Origin: Akkermansiaceae bacterium
GTDB lineage: Bacteria > Verrucomicrobiota > Verrucomicrobiia > Verrucomicrobiales > Akkermansiaceae
Assembly: GCA_028822935.1 (NCBI GenBank)
Contig: JAPKCM010000034.1
Location: forward strand, 1-51,701
Length of the DNA: 51,701 nucleotides
Direction of reading: 5' to 3'
Below the pieces are notes generated by a model. That model made no database searches and was not told the origin of the DNA. It saw nothing but the letters and a program-made list of their open reading frames with translations. This document shows, piece after piece, positions 18,526-26,604 of the stretch. Position 1 is the first letter of the stretch. Every line of letters starts with the position of its first letter. The position numbers and the translations under genes were made by a program.

Positions 18526-19392
18526 TTAAATTGAGTTGGCATCATTTGCGCGCACCTCCTGCCGCTGGGTGCCGAGACCATCGATCCCGAGTTCGACCAC
18601 ATCACCGGCATTGAGATACTGTGGCGGATTCTGCCCCATCCCGACCCCTGGAGGCGTGCCCGTGGAAATGACATCACCAGGTTGAAGCGTCATGAACTGG
18701 CTGATGTAACTCACGAGATGGGGCACCTTAAAGGCGAGGTTCGATGAAGAGCTGTCCTGCTTCTTCTCACCATTCACAGTGAGCCACATGCCCAGTTGAT
18801 TGTGGTCGGAAATTTCGTCCCGGGTGACCAACCATGGGCCGAGCGGCGCGAAGGTGTCGCAGCTTTTCCCTTTTACCCACTGGCCACTCCGCTCGAGTTG
18901 GAATGCCCGTTCGGAGTAATCGTTGTGCAAACAGAAACCCGCGACGTAATCCATCGCGTCAGCTTCATCGACGTAGCTCGCGGTGCGTCCGATCACCACA
19001 GCCAGTTCGACTTCCCAGTCCGTTTTCTCAGCGGCACGCGGCAGTAAAAGCCCATCGTTAGGCCCGCAGATCGCGGAGGTTGCTTTAAAGAAAAGCACCG
19101 GCTCCTCGGGCAGGTCCATCCCGGCTTCGGCGGCGTGATCCACGAAGTTCAGCCCGACACAAATGATCTTGCCACAGTGTGCGACGGGCGATCCAATCCG
19201 TTCCGATTGGGCCACCTCCGGCAGCGAGTCACGGTGCGAAAGAAGCCATTCGGAGAGACGGGCAATGCCGTTATTTTCGAAAAACTCCTCGGTATAATCG
19301 GGTGTGAAATCGGAGACATCGCGCCAGGTGCCATCCTCGGCGATGATTCCTGGTTTTTCCTGTTTGGCTTGTCCAAAACGAATTAATTTCAT
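18526..19392 (-). CDS. Fumarylacetoacetate hydrolase-family enzyme
   Basis: A 288-aa FAH-fold hydrolase. The N-terminal segment MKLIRFGQAKQEKPGIIAEDG matches the subgroup of ureidoglycolate lyase-like and 2,4-diketo-3-deoxy-aldonate hydrolases. Metal ligands are expected in DWEVELAVVIG (ExE) and CLHNDYSERA (aspartate); GLNFVDHAAEAG and TGTPPGVGMG are typical. In the non-phosphorylated L-rhamnose and L-fucose routes this family splits the diketo acid into pyruvate and lactate. SDR genes lie on both sides, 18 and 16 nt away, which supports that role. A different acylpyruvase substrate is possible. Confidence 0.9.
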   Translation of the reverse strand: MKLIRFGQAKQEKPGIIAEDGTWRDVSDFTPDYTEEFFENNGIARLSEWLLSHRDSLPEVAQSERIGSPVAHCGKIICVGLNFVDHAAEAGMDLPEEPVLFFKATSAICGPNDGLLLPRAAEKTDWEVELAVVIGRTASYVDEADAMDYVAGFCLHNDYSERAFQLERSGQWVKGKSCDTFAPLGPWLVTRDEISDHNQLGMWLTVNGEKKQDSSSSNLAFKVPHLVSYISQFMTLQPGDVISTGTPPGVGMGQNPPQYLNAGDVVELGIDGLGTQRQEVRANDANSI

Positions 19393-19408
19393 GGTTTTCT
19401 ACGAGTGC

Positions 19409-20158
19409 TTAAAGGTTCTGCGGGCCGTGCATGTTAGAGATCCCTCCGTCGAGAATCAGAGTGGTTCCGTTGAGGTTGGGGTTTTTCGGGTCGGTGAGAT
19501 AAACGACCCCGCGCGCCACTTCGTCCGGCATGATGAATTGGCCGGATGGCACGGCTTGTCGCGCCTTCTCGGCGAGTCCGCCGTTCTGTTCAAAAATCTT
19601 ACCACTCAGTCCGGCGTCGACGTATCCCGGGGCGATTTCGTTGACGCGTATCCCCTGCCCTGAGAGCTCGAGCGCCATCGTTTTGACCAGCGAGTGCATC
19701 CCGGCTTTCGAGGCACAGTAGGCGGCAAGATTTACCGTCGGATACTGCCCGACCCAACTGCCAACAAATGTGATACAGCCGGTTCCGTCGACTGCCAGGA
19801 GTCGGCGCGCGGCCTCCCGGGCGGTGAGCCACGCACCGGTGAGATTCACCTCGATCGTGTGGGTCCAGTCCTCCACGCTTGTTTCGATACTATTGCCATT
19901 GCTGTTGTTGCAATGCACGCCGGCATTAGCAACGACGAGGGACGGTGGGTCGCCGAACTCCTGCTCCATGGCATCGAACCACGCCTGCACCGATTCCTCG
20001 CGGCGGACGTCCGCCTGGAAATAATGCCCGGAAAACCCCTCAGGCGCGCTCTCCGCAAGATCGCAGACGGCAATGGCATGCCCCTTGGCGGCAAAGGCTT
20101 CACCGATGGCGAGGCCGATGTCTCCCAGTCCGCCGGTGATGGCTACGAGGGGTTTCAT
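19409..20158 (-). CDS. SDR-family dehydrogenase
   Basis: A 249-aa classical SDR. The ATG at 20158 gives MKPLVAITGGLGDIGLAIG with the cofactor site at the N-terminus; seven extra codons upstream overlap the previous gene. The acidic residue in IAVCDLAES favours NAD. NAGVHCNN, the catalytic serine in ITFVGSWVGQ, YCASKAG (tyrosine and lysine) and NEIAPGYVDAG are present. It overlaps the stop of the lyase gene by 4 bp, so expression is coupled. It may oxidise the free sugar or a hydroxyacid in the same route; which one cannot be read from sequence. Confidence 0.9.
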   Translation of the reverse strand: MKPLVAITGGLGDIGLAIGEAFAAKGHAIAVCDLAESAPEGFSGHYFQADVRREESVQAWFDAMEQEFGDPPSLVVANAGVHCNNSNGNSIETSVEDWTHTIEVNLTGAWLTAREAARRLLAVDGTGCITFVGSWVGQYPTVNLAAYCASKAGMHSLVKTMALELSGQGIRVNEIAPGYVDAGLSGKIFEQNGGLAEKARQAVPSGQFIMPDEVARGVVYLTDPKNPNLNGTTLILDGGISNMHGPQNL

Positions 20159-21075
20159 GCTGAAACCTCCCTTCCACAAGCCTCACAAAGAAGATCAAAC
20201 AATCGGAAGGCCTCGCGCTCCGTTTCCGGATCGAGGATGAACCCAACCGGGCCGCGGATAATGCGGTTTGGGAAAACACCCTGCCGGTTGAGCAGTGCTT
20301 TTTCCACGCTCAGGTAGCCGTCGAGTCCATGTTGCAAAGAGATTAACGGTGCGATGAGCCCCTGCAGTTCGGTGGCGCGTTGCAGATCCCCGGCTTCCAA
20401 GGCGTCCCACTCGGCACGGATCGCCCAGAGGATTTCCGTCCCCGGCATGGTGCCAAAAATTCCGCGCTGGTAAGAATCGAGAAGGGCGATACCGCCGCTG
20501 CCCTCGAACACTCTCAAGCCAGGACCACCGCCATCCCGCAGAAGACTGAGGTTCGGCCCCAAGGGCTCGGCCTCGGGCTTGAAAAGAACGCGATCACCGA
20601 AGCGCTTGAAGAGGTCAGCCTGAGCCTCGACCGGCAAGGGTTCGCCAACATACCCGCTGGCATCCTGCACGATCACCGGCAGGTGCGTGGCCGCAATGAT
20701 GGCCTCGTAGTAGCGGATTTTTTCTGAAAGCAAGGCGCGGGAAGCGGCAGGCGGGATCGCCATGAGCGCATCCACCCCGGCGTCGGTGGCAGCGCGGACA
20801 TGCCGGACGGCCTGCACGGTGCTCTCGTCGCCGACGCTCATCACCACCGGTCCGCGGTCGGCGTTAAACTGAACGAGCCGCTGCGCGAGTTCATCGCGCT
20901 CGGCATCGGTGAGCCGGAGGACCTCGGTGACCATTGCGGCCACGACGCCATGCGCGCCATTTTCATAAGCCCAGTCGACCTCACGGGAAAAAGTTTCCCA
21001 GTCGATTGATTCATCGGCGTGAAAGGGCAGTTGAAGGACCGGCAGGACGCCGGCAAGTGATTGATTCTTATCCAT
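20155..21075 (-). CDS. Dihydrodipicolinate synthase/N-acetylneuraminate lyase-family aldolase
   Basis: A 306-aa (beta/alpha)8 class I aldolase. The start at 21075 (MDKNQSLAGVLPVLQLPF) matches the family; the longer frame from 21264 runs into the dehydratase gene. The Schiff-base lysine is probably in RVLFKPEAEPLG. The segments GAHGVVAAMVTEVLRLTDAERDEL and DALMAIPP correspond to the family substrate-pocket loops. With a DgoD-like dehydratase 8 nt upstream, a 2-keto-3-deoxy-aldonate aldolase giving pyruvate and an aldehyde is likely. A dehydratase role, as in KDGDH, is also possible. Confidence 0.88.
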   Translation of the reverse strand: MDKNQSLAGVLPVLQLPFHADESIDWETFSREVDWAYENGAHGVVAAMVTEVLRLTDAERDELAQRLVQFNADRGPVVMSVGDESTVQAVRHVRAATDAGVDALMAIPPAASRALLSEKIRYYEAIIAATHLPVIVQDASGYVGEPLPVEAQADLFKRFGDRVLFKPEAEPLGPNLSLLRDGGGPGLRVFEGSGGIALLDSYQRGIFGTMPGTEILWAIRAEWDALEAGDLQRATELQGLIAPLISLQHGLDGYLSVEKALLNRQGVFPNRIIRGPVGFILDPETEREAFRLFDLLCEACGREVSA

Positions 21076-21083
21076 GATTAATT

Positions 21084-22262
21084 CTACCAGTCTCCCACCG
21101 CACCATCGGAATAGAAAACGCGCTGGAGTTGTTCTTGTTGGAAGGGGTGCTTCGCAATCTCCTCCTCGTTGAGTTCGACGCCAAGGCCAGGCAGGGAGTT
21201 GGGAGTCACCGTGCGGGTTTTGGGATCGACCTTGAATCCCTCTTGCACCACATCGTCGCGCCACGGCACATCGTTATGAACGCTTTCACAAATGACATAG
21301 GAAGGCGTGGCAAATCCCAGCTCGATCGAGGCAGCGGTACTCACCGGCCCCTGGGGATTATGAGGCGCAAGCGCAACCCGATAGGCTTCCGCCATCGCAG
21401 CAATCCGGCGTGCTTCGGAAAGTCCTCCACAGTGGGTAATGTCCGGCTGAAGAACTGAACAAGCCCGCTTTTCCAAGACCTCGCGAAAGGCATGCTGGGT
21501 GACGAGCCGCTCGCCGGTGGCGATGGGCGTTTTCACCGCGTCCTGAATGCGCGCAATATCATCGATCGATTCCGGCCAGCAGGGTTCCTCGAAAAAGTAG
21601 AGATCATATGGCTCGAGCGCCTTGGCAAATTGCAACCCCATGCGGGGTGATGGGCGCGCATGGCAATCAACCATGATATCGATATCCGGTCCCACCGCCT
21701 CACGCATCGCTTCGACACACTCGGCCGCGTAGCGGACCGGACGCGTTCCCTCGAGCGGCATGGTGGGAGGCACCGCCATCGATTTAAAGGCGGAAAAACC
21801 ATCCTCCACCGCCTCTTGAGCCAACTCTCCGAAGCGTTTGGCATCTGAGCAATCGGTCTCGTAAAAATCCTCCATGCGTCCCCCGCCAAGATGGCAATAA
21901 AGCCGGATATGATCTCGGACCGGCCCACCCCAAAGTTGATGCACGGGAACTCCGTGGACTTTCCCGAGGATGTCCCAAAGCGCCAGATCAATGCCGCTGA
22001 TGGCAGTGCCGCGCACGATTCCGTTCCCATGCCAGAAATGCTGACGAAACATCATCTGCCAGAGATGCTCGATGCGGCGCGGGTCTTCACCAACGAGAAG
22101 TTCGCTGATGTCCTCTACGGCCCCGACCACCGCGCGGGTATGCCATTCGAGGGTGGATTCACCCCAGCCATGCAATCCGGGCTGGTCGGTGATCACCTTC
22201 ACAAAGACCCAGTTACGCATCCGCGCATGGCAGACGTGGGTTTCAATTCGTTCGATTTTCAT
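21084..22262 (-). CDS. Mandelate racemase/enolase-superfamily sugar-acid dehydratase (DgoD-like)
   Basis: A 392-aa enolase-superfamily enzyme that would dehydrate an aldonic acid to a 2-keto-3-deoxy acid. The opening and the capping domain ([30 protein letters not shown]) resemble D-galactonate dehydratase. Metal ligands are likely the aspartate in [10 protein letters not shown], a glutamate in YFFEEPCWP and the glutamate in IATGERLV. The catalytic histidines are in DCH and LAPHNPQGP, as in the DgoD group. It is the first gene of the ten-gene operon, with the 45-bp element 71 nt upstream and an AraC regulator gene beyond that. The family is firm; galactonate is one candidate among several aldonates. 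Confidence 0.91.
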   Translation of the reverse strand: MKIERIETHVCHARMRNWVFVKVITDQPGLHGWGESTLEWHTRAVVGAVEDISELLVGEDPRRIEHLWQMMFRQHFWHGNGIVRGTAISGIDLALWDILGKVHGVPVHQLWGGPVRDHIRLYCHLGGGRMEDFYETDCSDAKRFGELAQEAVEDGFSAFKSMAVPPTMPLEGTRPVRYAAECVEAMREAVGPDIDIMVDCHARPSPRMGLQFAKALEPYDLYFFEEPCWPESIDDIARIQDAVKTPIATGERLVTQHAFREVLEKRACSVLQPDITHCGGLSEARRIAAMAEAYRVALAPHNPQGPVSTAASIELGFATPSYVICESVHNDVPWRDDVVQEGFKVDPKTRTVTPNSLPGLGVELNEEEIAKHPFQQEQLQRVFYSDGAVGDW

Positions 22263-22332
22263 GAGAGTCGGTGAGAGGCAATTGACCTTGGGTGATTCAC
22301 GGCCCGAGTTATAGAGAGATCCGCGGTGGGTG

Positions 22333-22377
22333 GGAATGAAATGAGTCGGTGAATATCATGCACAAATCCGACATTCC
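22333..22377 (-). promoter_or_regulatory. Conserved 45-bp bipartite element, copy 2
   Basis: On the minus strand: GGAATGTCGGATTTGTG, CATG, an 18-nt spacer, CATTCC. It lies 71 nt upstream of the dehydratase ATG and 27 nt past the AraC stop. Only its right part is shared with the AraC duplication, so the CATTCC half is conserved independently. It probably controls the whole sugar-acid operon. Confidence 0.78.
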
Positions 22378-22403
22378 CGTGGATCAGCATGATTTCCCGG
22401 CCT

Positions 22404-23273
22404 TTAAGAATCCACGAACCCGCGCACCTGCCTGATCCGACGATAGCTCGCAGGCGGGAGGCCGAAGCGGCGTTTGAAACTTCGGGAAAAATGAAAGGGA
22501 CAATTGAAGCCACAGTTCTCGGCAATTCCTTCGACCGTTCCTTCGGGATAAGCCAGCATCCTGGCGGCCCGTTGAAGGCGGGCCTCGATCAACCAGGCTT
22601 TCGGGGTCGTCCCGGTGTTCGTTTTAAACAAGCGACTAAAATAATCCGCATTAAGCCCGCAAGCCTTCGCCCACGAAGTGATGGAAACATCCTCACTCAG
22701 TCGCTTCTGAATCCATTCCTGGGCCGCGAGCACATGGTGAACGGTCTTGGGATTCCCCCCGGCGACTCCGGGATCAGGAGCGAGTGCCTCTTGAAGTTCC
22801 GCCAGCCAATCAAACAAGGCCCCCGTAACATGTAAATTGCGCCAGCGGCCCCCGGATTTCAAAGCATCGAGAACCCTCTTAAAACGTCGCTCATAGCTTT
22901 TGCAATCCTGCAATCCGTAATGCCGTTCATAGCCGTGTCGTAAAAGGACATTCGAGCCATCGTCCCGACTCAACGAAAGGCAAGCCGAAAGGGAAGTCTG
23001 CGGCTTGGCCGAATCCTGGGTTGCTGAGAAGACATCTCCACCACGCCACACCACCATTTCTCCCGGCGTCAGCGGCTGAGGAACTCCATTGATCTCCACC
23101 GTGCAAGACCCTTTCTTGAGATAAAAAAAGCAGATCAAATCAGAGCCCAGACGCGACGGCTCAATCGACCAATCCGGGTCGCCGCCCCACTGCCCGAACC
23201 ACTTCACCCGCAATCCGAGGGAAGTCTCGAACTGCGGTTTCCAGTCGTGGTGATAGGGTAAATCGTCGGGCAT
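22404..23273 (-). CDS. AraC-family transcriptional regulator, copy A
   Basis: A 289-aa regulator. The ATG at 23273 (MPDDLPYHHDWKP) matches copy B; 17 extra codons upstream are not shared. Residues about 20-110 look like a cupin-type ligand domain (FFYLKKGSCTVEINGVPQ, GEMVVWRGGD). The C-terminal 100 residues hold the two helix-turn-helix units (ITSWAKACGLNADYFSRLF and VEGIAENCGFNCPFHFSRSF), ending KRRFGLPPASYRR. Such proteins usually activate sugar genes when ligand is bound. A near-palindrome lies 13 nt upstream, suggesting autoregulation. The sugar-acid operon follows directly, so that is its likely target. Confidence 0.94.
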   Translation of the reverse strand: MPDDLPYHHDWKPQFETSLGLRVKWFGQWGGDPDWSIEPSRLGSDLICFFYLKKGSCTVEINGVPQPLTPGEMVVWRGGDVFSATQDSAKPQTSLSACLSLSRDDGSNVLLRHGYERHYGLQDCKSYERRFKRVLDALKSGGRWRNLHVTGALFDWLAELQEALAPDPGVAGGNPKTVHHVLAAQEWIQKRLSEDVSITSWAKACGLNADYFSRLFKTNTGTTPKAWLIEARLQRAARMLAYPEGTVEGIAENCGFNCPFHFSRSFKRRFGLPPASYRRIRQVRGFVDS

Positions 23274-23285
23274 AAAAAAATAATC

Positions 23286-23304
23286 GAACGTGTTTAAACA
23301 GTTC
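23286..23304 (-). promoter_or_regulatory. Near-palindrome upstream of AraC copy A
   Basis: GAACGTGTTTAAACAGTTC, a palindrome with one base missing compared with the perfect 20-bp version at 33409-33428. It sits 13 nt before the AraC start and could be an operator. The single-base loss may change regulation of this copy. Confidence 0.5.
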
Positions 23305-23354
23305 AAACTCCAACTGCGAAGCAATTATCACAAGGAGGGCCTGAAAAGATACAA

Positions 23355-23612
23355 TCAATTTCCCAAGCTGCCCGAGGCAAGCGAGGTCTTGATCAAAGCC
23401 AAGCCTCCCTTGGTGGCGGCATACTTTTCTGAGACGGCTTCAAGTTTCGGAGCCTGCGTGAGATGAGTGTGTTGATGGCAGCCGACACAACCCATCCGGG
23501 AATAAAGCTCGCGCGCCTTCTTCCGCCCGGACTCGCTCAGAGGCGCACCGGCCAGTAATGATGTCGCCAGTGCCGTCGTGCCGAGGCTGAATAGCTTGCC
23601 CCTGGTTGGCAT
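23355..23612 (-). pseudogene. Truncated cytochrome c gene (N-terminus only)
   Basis: 85 residues homologous to the start of the 29484-31073 protein: a leader, then ARELYSRMGCVGCHQHTH with the heme motif CVGCH, and KTSLASGSLGN. The homologue continues with WGKQEMPPQ, but here a TGA follows immediately at the edge of the AraC-carrying duplication, so the remaining 440 residues and the distal methionine ligand region are lost. The start ATG at 23612 shares its A with the TGA of the upstream chimeric gene. Probably a remnant; a short secreted heme peptide cannot be excluded. Confidence 0.8.
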
Positions 23613-24238
23613 CACAAATCATACTGCGGGACCTTCATCCATCCCCCCCCTTTCAGAGCCGACTGATGGGCCACGACGCCGGCCAAGGTCATGTTCAGGG
23701 CATCGCCGACACCAACAATGGGCTTCTTATCGAGCAGAATCGACTCGATAAAGTTATTTGTCAGTTGTCCGTGTGAACCGCCATGACCACCGCCACTCAC
23801 TCCGGGTGGCAAGGGCGGACGATTGCCATTGATTTTATTATTGTGTGGTTTCTCTCCATAGACCCGGCCTTGTTCACCGTGGGCGTTTTTCATGTCCCAA
23901 CTACCGCCCATGCGCGAGATCCCGCCTTCGCTGGTTTTAAACATCGCGATCTCGTTACCGAAGGGATTCTTGTGCTGGTTGTCGCCACCGTTGTATTCGG
24001 GATATAGGCCGGGCGTTCCCACTGCCGAGACTTCGGTGAAACCTCCACCCGTGATGGAGACATAGTAAGCGGTCGCGTGAGTGGGATACCACATCGGAGG
24101 AACAGCCTTGCGCCCGCCTTTTTCGAAGTCCTTGACCAACTTCACCTCCGGCGTCCCAAAACTGACCGCCTCTATGGCAGAGAGTGACGCCGGCGATAGC
24201 AACAGGAAGGAAAGAACCGTTACGAATCGTTTAATCAT
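23612..24238 (-). CDS. Chimeric exported protein: foreign leader fused to Gfo/Idh C-terminal half
   Basis: A 208-aa open frame. Residues 1-22 are a Sec signal peptide (MIKRFVTVLSFLLLSPASLSA), then about 20 residues (FGTPEVKLVKDFEKGG) unlike any Gfo/Idh here and vaguely like the start of SMP-30-type proteins. From PPMWYPTHATAYYVSITGG to GGGWMKVPQYDL it matches the C-terminal half of the Tat Gfo/Idh at 31092-32339. The NAD-binding Rossmann half and the Tat signal are gone, so it cannot be a normal oxidoreductase. A GTG at 24253 is an alternative start. It lies 19 nt after the GH43-like gene. Either a decayed gene joined in frame or a new exported binding protein. Confidence 0.75.
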   Translation of the reverse strand: MIKRFVTVLSFLLLSPASLSAIEAVSFGTPEVKLVKDFEKGGRKAVPPMWYPTHATAYYVSITGGGFTEVSAVGTPGLYPEYNGGDNQHKNPFGNEIAMFKTSEGGISRMGGSWDMKNAHGEQGRVYGEKPHNNKINGNRPPLPPGVSGGGHGGSHGQLTNNFIESILLDKKPIVGVGDALNMTLAGVVAHQSALKGGGWMKVPQYDL

Positions 24239-24257
24239 GGATGGAATCTTCACCTTC

Positions 24258-25289
24258 TTAATTCAATTTAGCAGGCTTTAATGGATTCCACTTTTCACGG
24301 TATTCCATCTTCACCTTCCCGGTTTTTGGATCGAGGAGCAGCGGAAGAAAGAGATAGCGCGACTTGTTAATGTCGTTCTTATCTGGAGTCCACCACTGGT
24401 CGCAGAGGGCCATCACGGTGTCGGACTCTTTAAGATAAATGAGATCGGTGACCTGTGAGCTCCAGGTTTTCTTCTCGCTGATGTGCCCCTGATTTTTCCA
24501 GGCTCCCAAAGGCGCATCGGCCGTTGCGCACTTGGTTTCGGTCCCGGACCAGCCATGCACGCCCGAGGCGACCGCGATGTATTTGCCCTTGTGCTTGATC
24601 ATGGCCGGCGCTTCGCAGCCTTTCTCAAAAACAACGGCTCCGTCCTTGTTACTGGTCAGGTAGTCGTCGCTCAGGCTGTCGATCCGGATCGCGTAGGTTG
24701 CGCTTTGACCTTCAACCCCGTGTCCCCCGTGGTCGCAGTAGATCACGTATCCCTTGCCGTCATCGTCCTGGAAAACGTTCATGTCCGAGGCAAAGCCATT
24801 GGGCGTTCCCATTTCGCGCGGGCCCAATGGAGTGAATGGACCTTCGGGATGATCCGCGACCGCCACCATGAGAAAGGACGCGGGGACGTGCAGATACCAG
24901 CGATACCACATCACGTACTTCTTGGTCTTCTCGTTGTAGATGACGTGCGATCGGCCGGTGGATCCCAGTTTCCCCCAGCCCTTTTTCGGCCGGGGAAGAC
25001 ACACGCCTTTGTATTCCCAATTCTTCAGGTCGGTGGAGCGGTAGACCAGCACCCCGTTCCAGACCGGTCCGACCGCGATGCCGAACTTGCCCTTCGGGTT
25101 GTTGGCATAGCTGCTGCCGTACCAGTAGAAAACCCCGTTGAACCGTGAAAGTTCACCTTCATGCGCGACGATGGGATTGCCCTCGGTGTCTTTCCAATCT
25201 GTGCCGTTGGTAATGGCCGGAGAATCTGCGAAAGCGAGCTGTGTCAGGCAAACCAACGACAGGGAGAGGGACAAGAGTTTCTGAGGCAT
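24258..25289 (-). CDS. Exported GH43-like five-bladed propeller glycosidase
   Basis: A 343-aa protein with a signal peptide (MPQKLLSLSLSLVCLTQLAFA). I chose the ATG at 25289 over 25295, because GGGAG lies 6 nt before it, one of the few clear ribosome-binding sites here. GNPIVAHEGELSRFNGVFYWYG and VYRSTDLKNWEYKG are typical of the GH43/GH117-type propeller. Acidic residues in FASDMNVFQDDDG and FEKGCEAPAMIKHKGKY fit the expected catalytic positions. It probably removes a sugar from a polysaccharide side chain outside the cytoplasm. The 45-bp element is 40 nt upstream, making it the first gene of a short unit with the chimeric gene and the cytochrome remnant. Confidence 0.82.
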   Translation of the reverse strand: MPQKLLSLSLSLVCLTQLAFADSPAITNGTDWKDTEGNPIVAHEGELSRFNGVFYWYGSSYANNPKGKFGIAVGPVWNGVLVYRSTDLKNWEYKGVCLPRPKKGWGKLGSTGRSHVIYNEKTKKYVMWYRWYLHVPASFLMVAVADHPEGPFTPLGPREMGTPNGFASDMNVFQDDDGKGYVIYCDHGGHGVEGQSATYAIRIDSLSDDYLTSNKDGAVVFEKGCEAPAMIKHKGKYIAVASGVHGWSGTETKCATADAPLGAWKNQGHISEKKTWSSQVTDLIYLKESDTVMALCDQWWTPDKNDINKSRYLFLPLLLDPKTGKVKMEYREKWNPLKPAKLN

Positions 25290-25328
25290 CTGCATCTCCC
25301 GAAATCCTAAAAGATCCGTGCGTCCGAG

Positions 25329-25373
25329 GCAATGAAGCGAAGCTGCCTTTTTGATGCATAAATCCGACTTTCC
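25329..25373 (-). promoter_or_regulatory. Conserved 45-bp bipartite element, copy 3
   Basis: On the minus strand: GGAAAGTCGGATTTATG, CATC, an 18-nt spacer, CATTGC (one mismatch to CATTCC). It lies 40 nt upstream of the GH43-like ATG, the closest of all copies. The flanking sequence is unrelated to the other copies. Confidence 0.72.
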
Positions 25374-25472
25374 AAAAATTCCTGGCTCCGTCCAATTCGT
25401 ATCGAGTCCTCAGAAACTTCGTGTTTCATTCTTGCCTCCTTCGTGAATAGAAATCCGGCTGCCCCAAGGGGG

Positions 25473-26603
25473 CTATGTCCCAGAGCCCGGGCTTGTTCCG
25501 CGCAGCGGGGCTACCCCGGGATCCGGATGCCCGGTATGGAAAATCTTCGAGACCTCAACCACCCGCCCCGTGCTGATTGACTCCCAGGCCGCGGCACCGG
25601 CCGCCACCGAGTTGGCGCCATCAAGGACGCCCGGGACCGGGTCTTTGTCTTCATCAAGGCATTCTTGAAAGTGCCGCATGTAGCGGATCACGGTGGCGCC
25701 GTGACCATAGGCACTCAGATCGGTCTCCGGCTCAAAGTCGGTGACCACCGGCCGGTGATCCGGATCGCTGTCGCGCACCACCCGCAGCTCGCCGGGTTCG
25801 TTGTCGGTGAAGTCCGCCTGCAACGATCCTTTGTCGCCAAAGATCCGGAATTGCATCATCGGGATGGGCGGATGAACAACGCCATAGAGTCCGGACACCC
25901 GACCAATCACCCCCGACTCGAAGCGGACGTTGATGAAGAAGTTGTCCTCGATGGGGTAGCCCTCGGTCATGCCGCCTTTGTTGGCGAAGGCGTGCACCGA
26001 GACGATATCTCCCGCAAAGGCGCGGATAATGTCGAGACTGTGGACACAGCCGCCATACATGAAATCCTGAGGTATCTCGAGACGCCACGGGGTGAACTCA
26101 TAAACCGGACGCATGTCGTGGATGTAGTGGCTCTCGACTGCGATCAAGCGCCCCAGATCCCCATCATCATAATGCTTCTTGGCCACCAGGAACTGGCGGT
26201 CGAAGCGCATGGTTTGCCCGACGAGGAACTTGCGCCCCTTCTTTCGAGCCAGGCGAGCCAGCTCCTGCGCATCCTCGAATGAGGTCACCATGGGCTTGGT
26301 GCAAACGACGTGCCTGCCGTTCTCGAGAGCGGCCCGGCAGTGCTCGGCGTGCAGGTGGTCCGGCGAAAAGACGGCAACCACATCGACATCGTTCCGTGTG
26401 ACGATCTCCCGGTAGTCGACCGAGCCGAAGGGGATTTTGTAACGATCCAAGACCGCATCGACCGTGGCCTGCGAACCGGCGCATACCGCCGTGATCTCGT
26501 AGCGGAGATCCGGTTCGTCTTTGAGGAGTGCAAGAGTTGACGCCATGTTGTCGACCCCCATGCCGATGACGCCGAGTCGGATTGTTTCAGTCTTATTGCT
26601 CAT
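25473..26603 (-). CDS. Cytoplasmic Gfo/Idh/MocA oxidoreductase
   Basis: A 376-aa oxidoreductase with no export signal. The Rossmann motif is RLGVIGMGVDNMAS; the conserved active-site segment is NGRHVVCTKPMVTSFEDA with the usual lysine-proline. The C-terminal half includes FMYGGCVHSLDIIRAF, where the histidine-aspartate pair is the expected catalytic site. The last 20 residues are glycine- and proline-rich and probably not conserved. It starts 1 nt after the stop of the 960-aa fusion gene, so it is the fourth gene of the operon beginning with the Tat Gfo/Idh. It could reduce or oxidise the keto-sugar released by the preceding enzymes. Confidence 0.91.
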   Translation of the reverse strand: MSNKTETIRLGVIGMGVDNMASTLALLKDEPDLRYEITAVCAGSQATVDAVLDRYKIPFGSVDYREIVTRNDVDVVAVFSPDHLHAEHCRAALENGRHVVCTKPMVTSFEDAQELARLARKKGRKFLVGQTMRFDRQFLVAKKHYDDGDLGRLIAVESHYIHDMRPVYEFTPWRLEIPQDFMYGGCVHSLDIIRAFAGDIVSVHAFANKGGMTEGYPIEDNFFINVRFESGVIGRVSGLYGVVHPPIPMMQFRIFGDKGSLQADFTDNEPGELRVVRDSDPDHRPVVTDFEPETDLSAYGHGATVIRYMRHFQECLDEDKDPVPGVLDGANSVAAGAAAWESISTGRVVEVSKIFHTGHPDPGVAPLRGTSPGSGT

Positions 26604-26604
26604 G

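Larger units (their letters stand above)
22357..23349. repeat. 1-kb segmental duplication carrying an AraC gene, copy A
   Basis: Nearly identical to 32483-33473 in the same orientation, about 10.1 kb away. The shared segment runs from the 45-bp element through the AraC gene to just upstream of its start. The encoded proteins differ at two residues. At the right end it abuts a cytochrome c gene that is cut off exactly there. Confidence 0.9.

Noticed and set aside
25441-25460. Possible ninth 45-bp element (AAATCCGGCT)
   Set aside because: Only part of the first block matches, the CATTCC block is absent, and it lies just after a stop codon and not before a start.
25461-25473. GCCCC-AAG-GGGGC hairpin as a terminator of the Gfo/Idh gene
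   Set aside because: The stem is only 5 bp and overlaps the stop codon, and no T-run follows on the minus strand.
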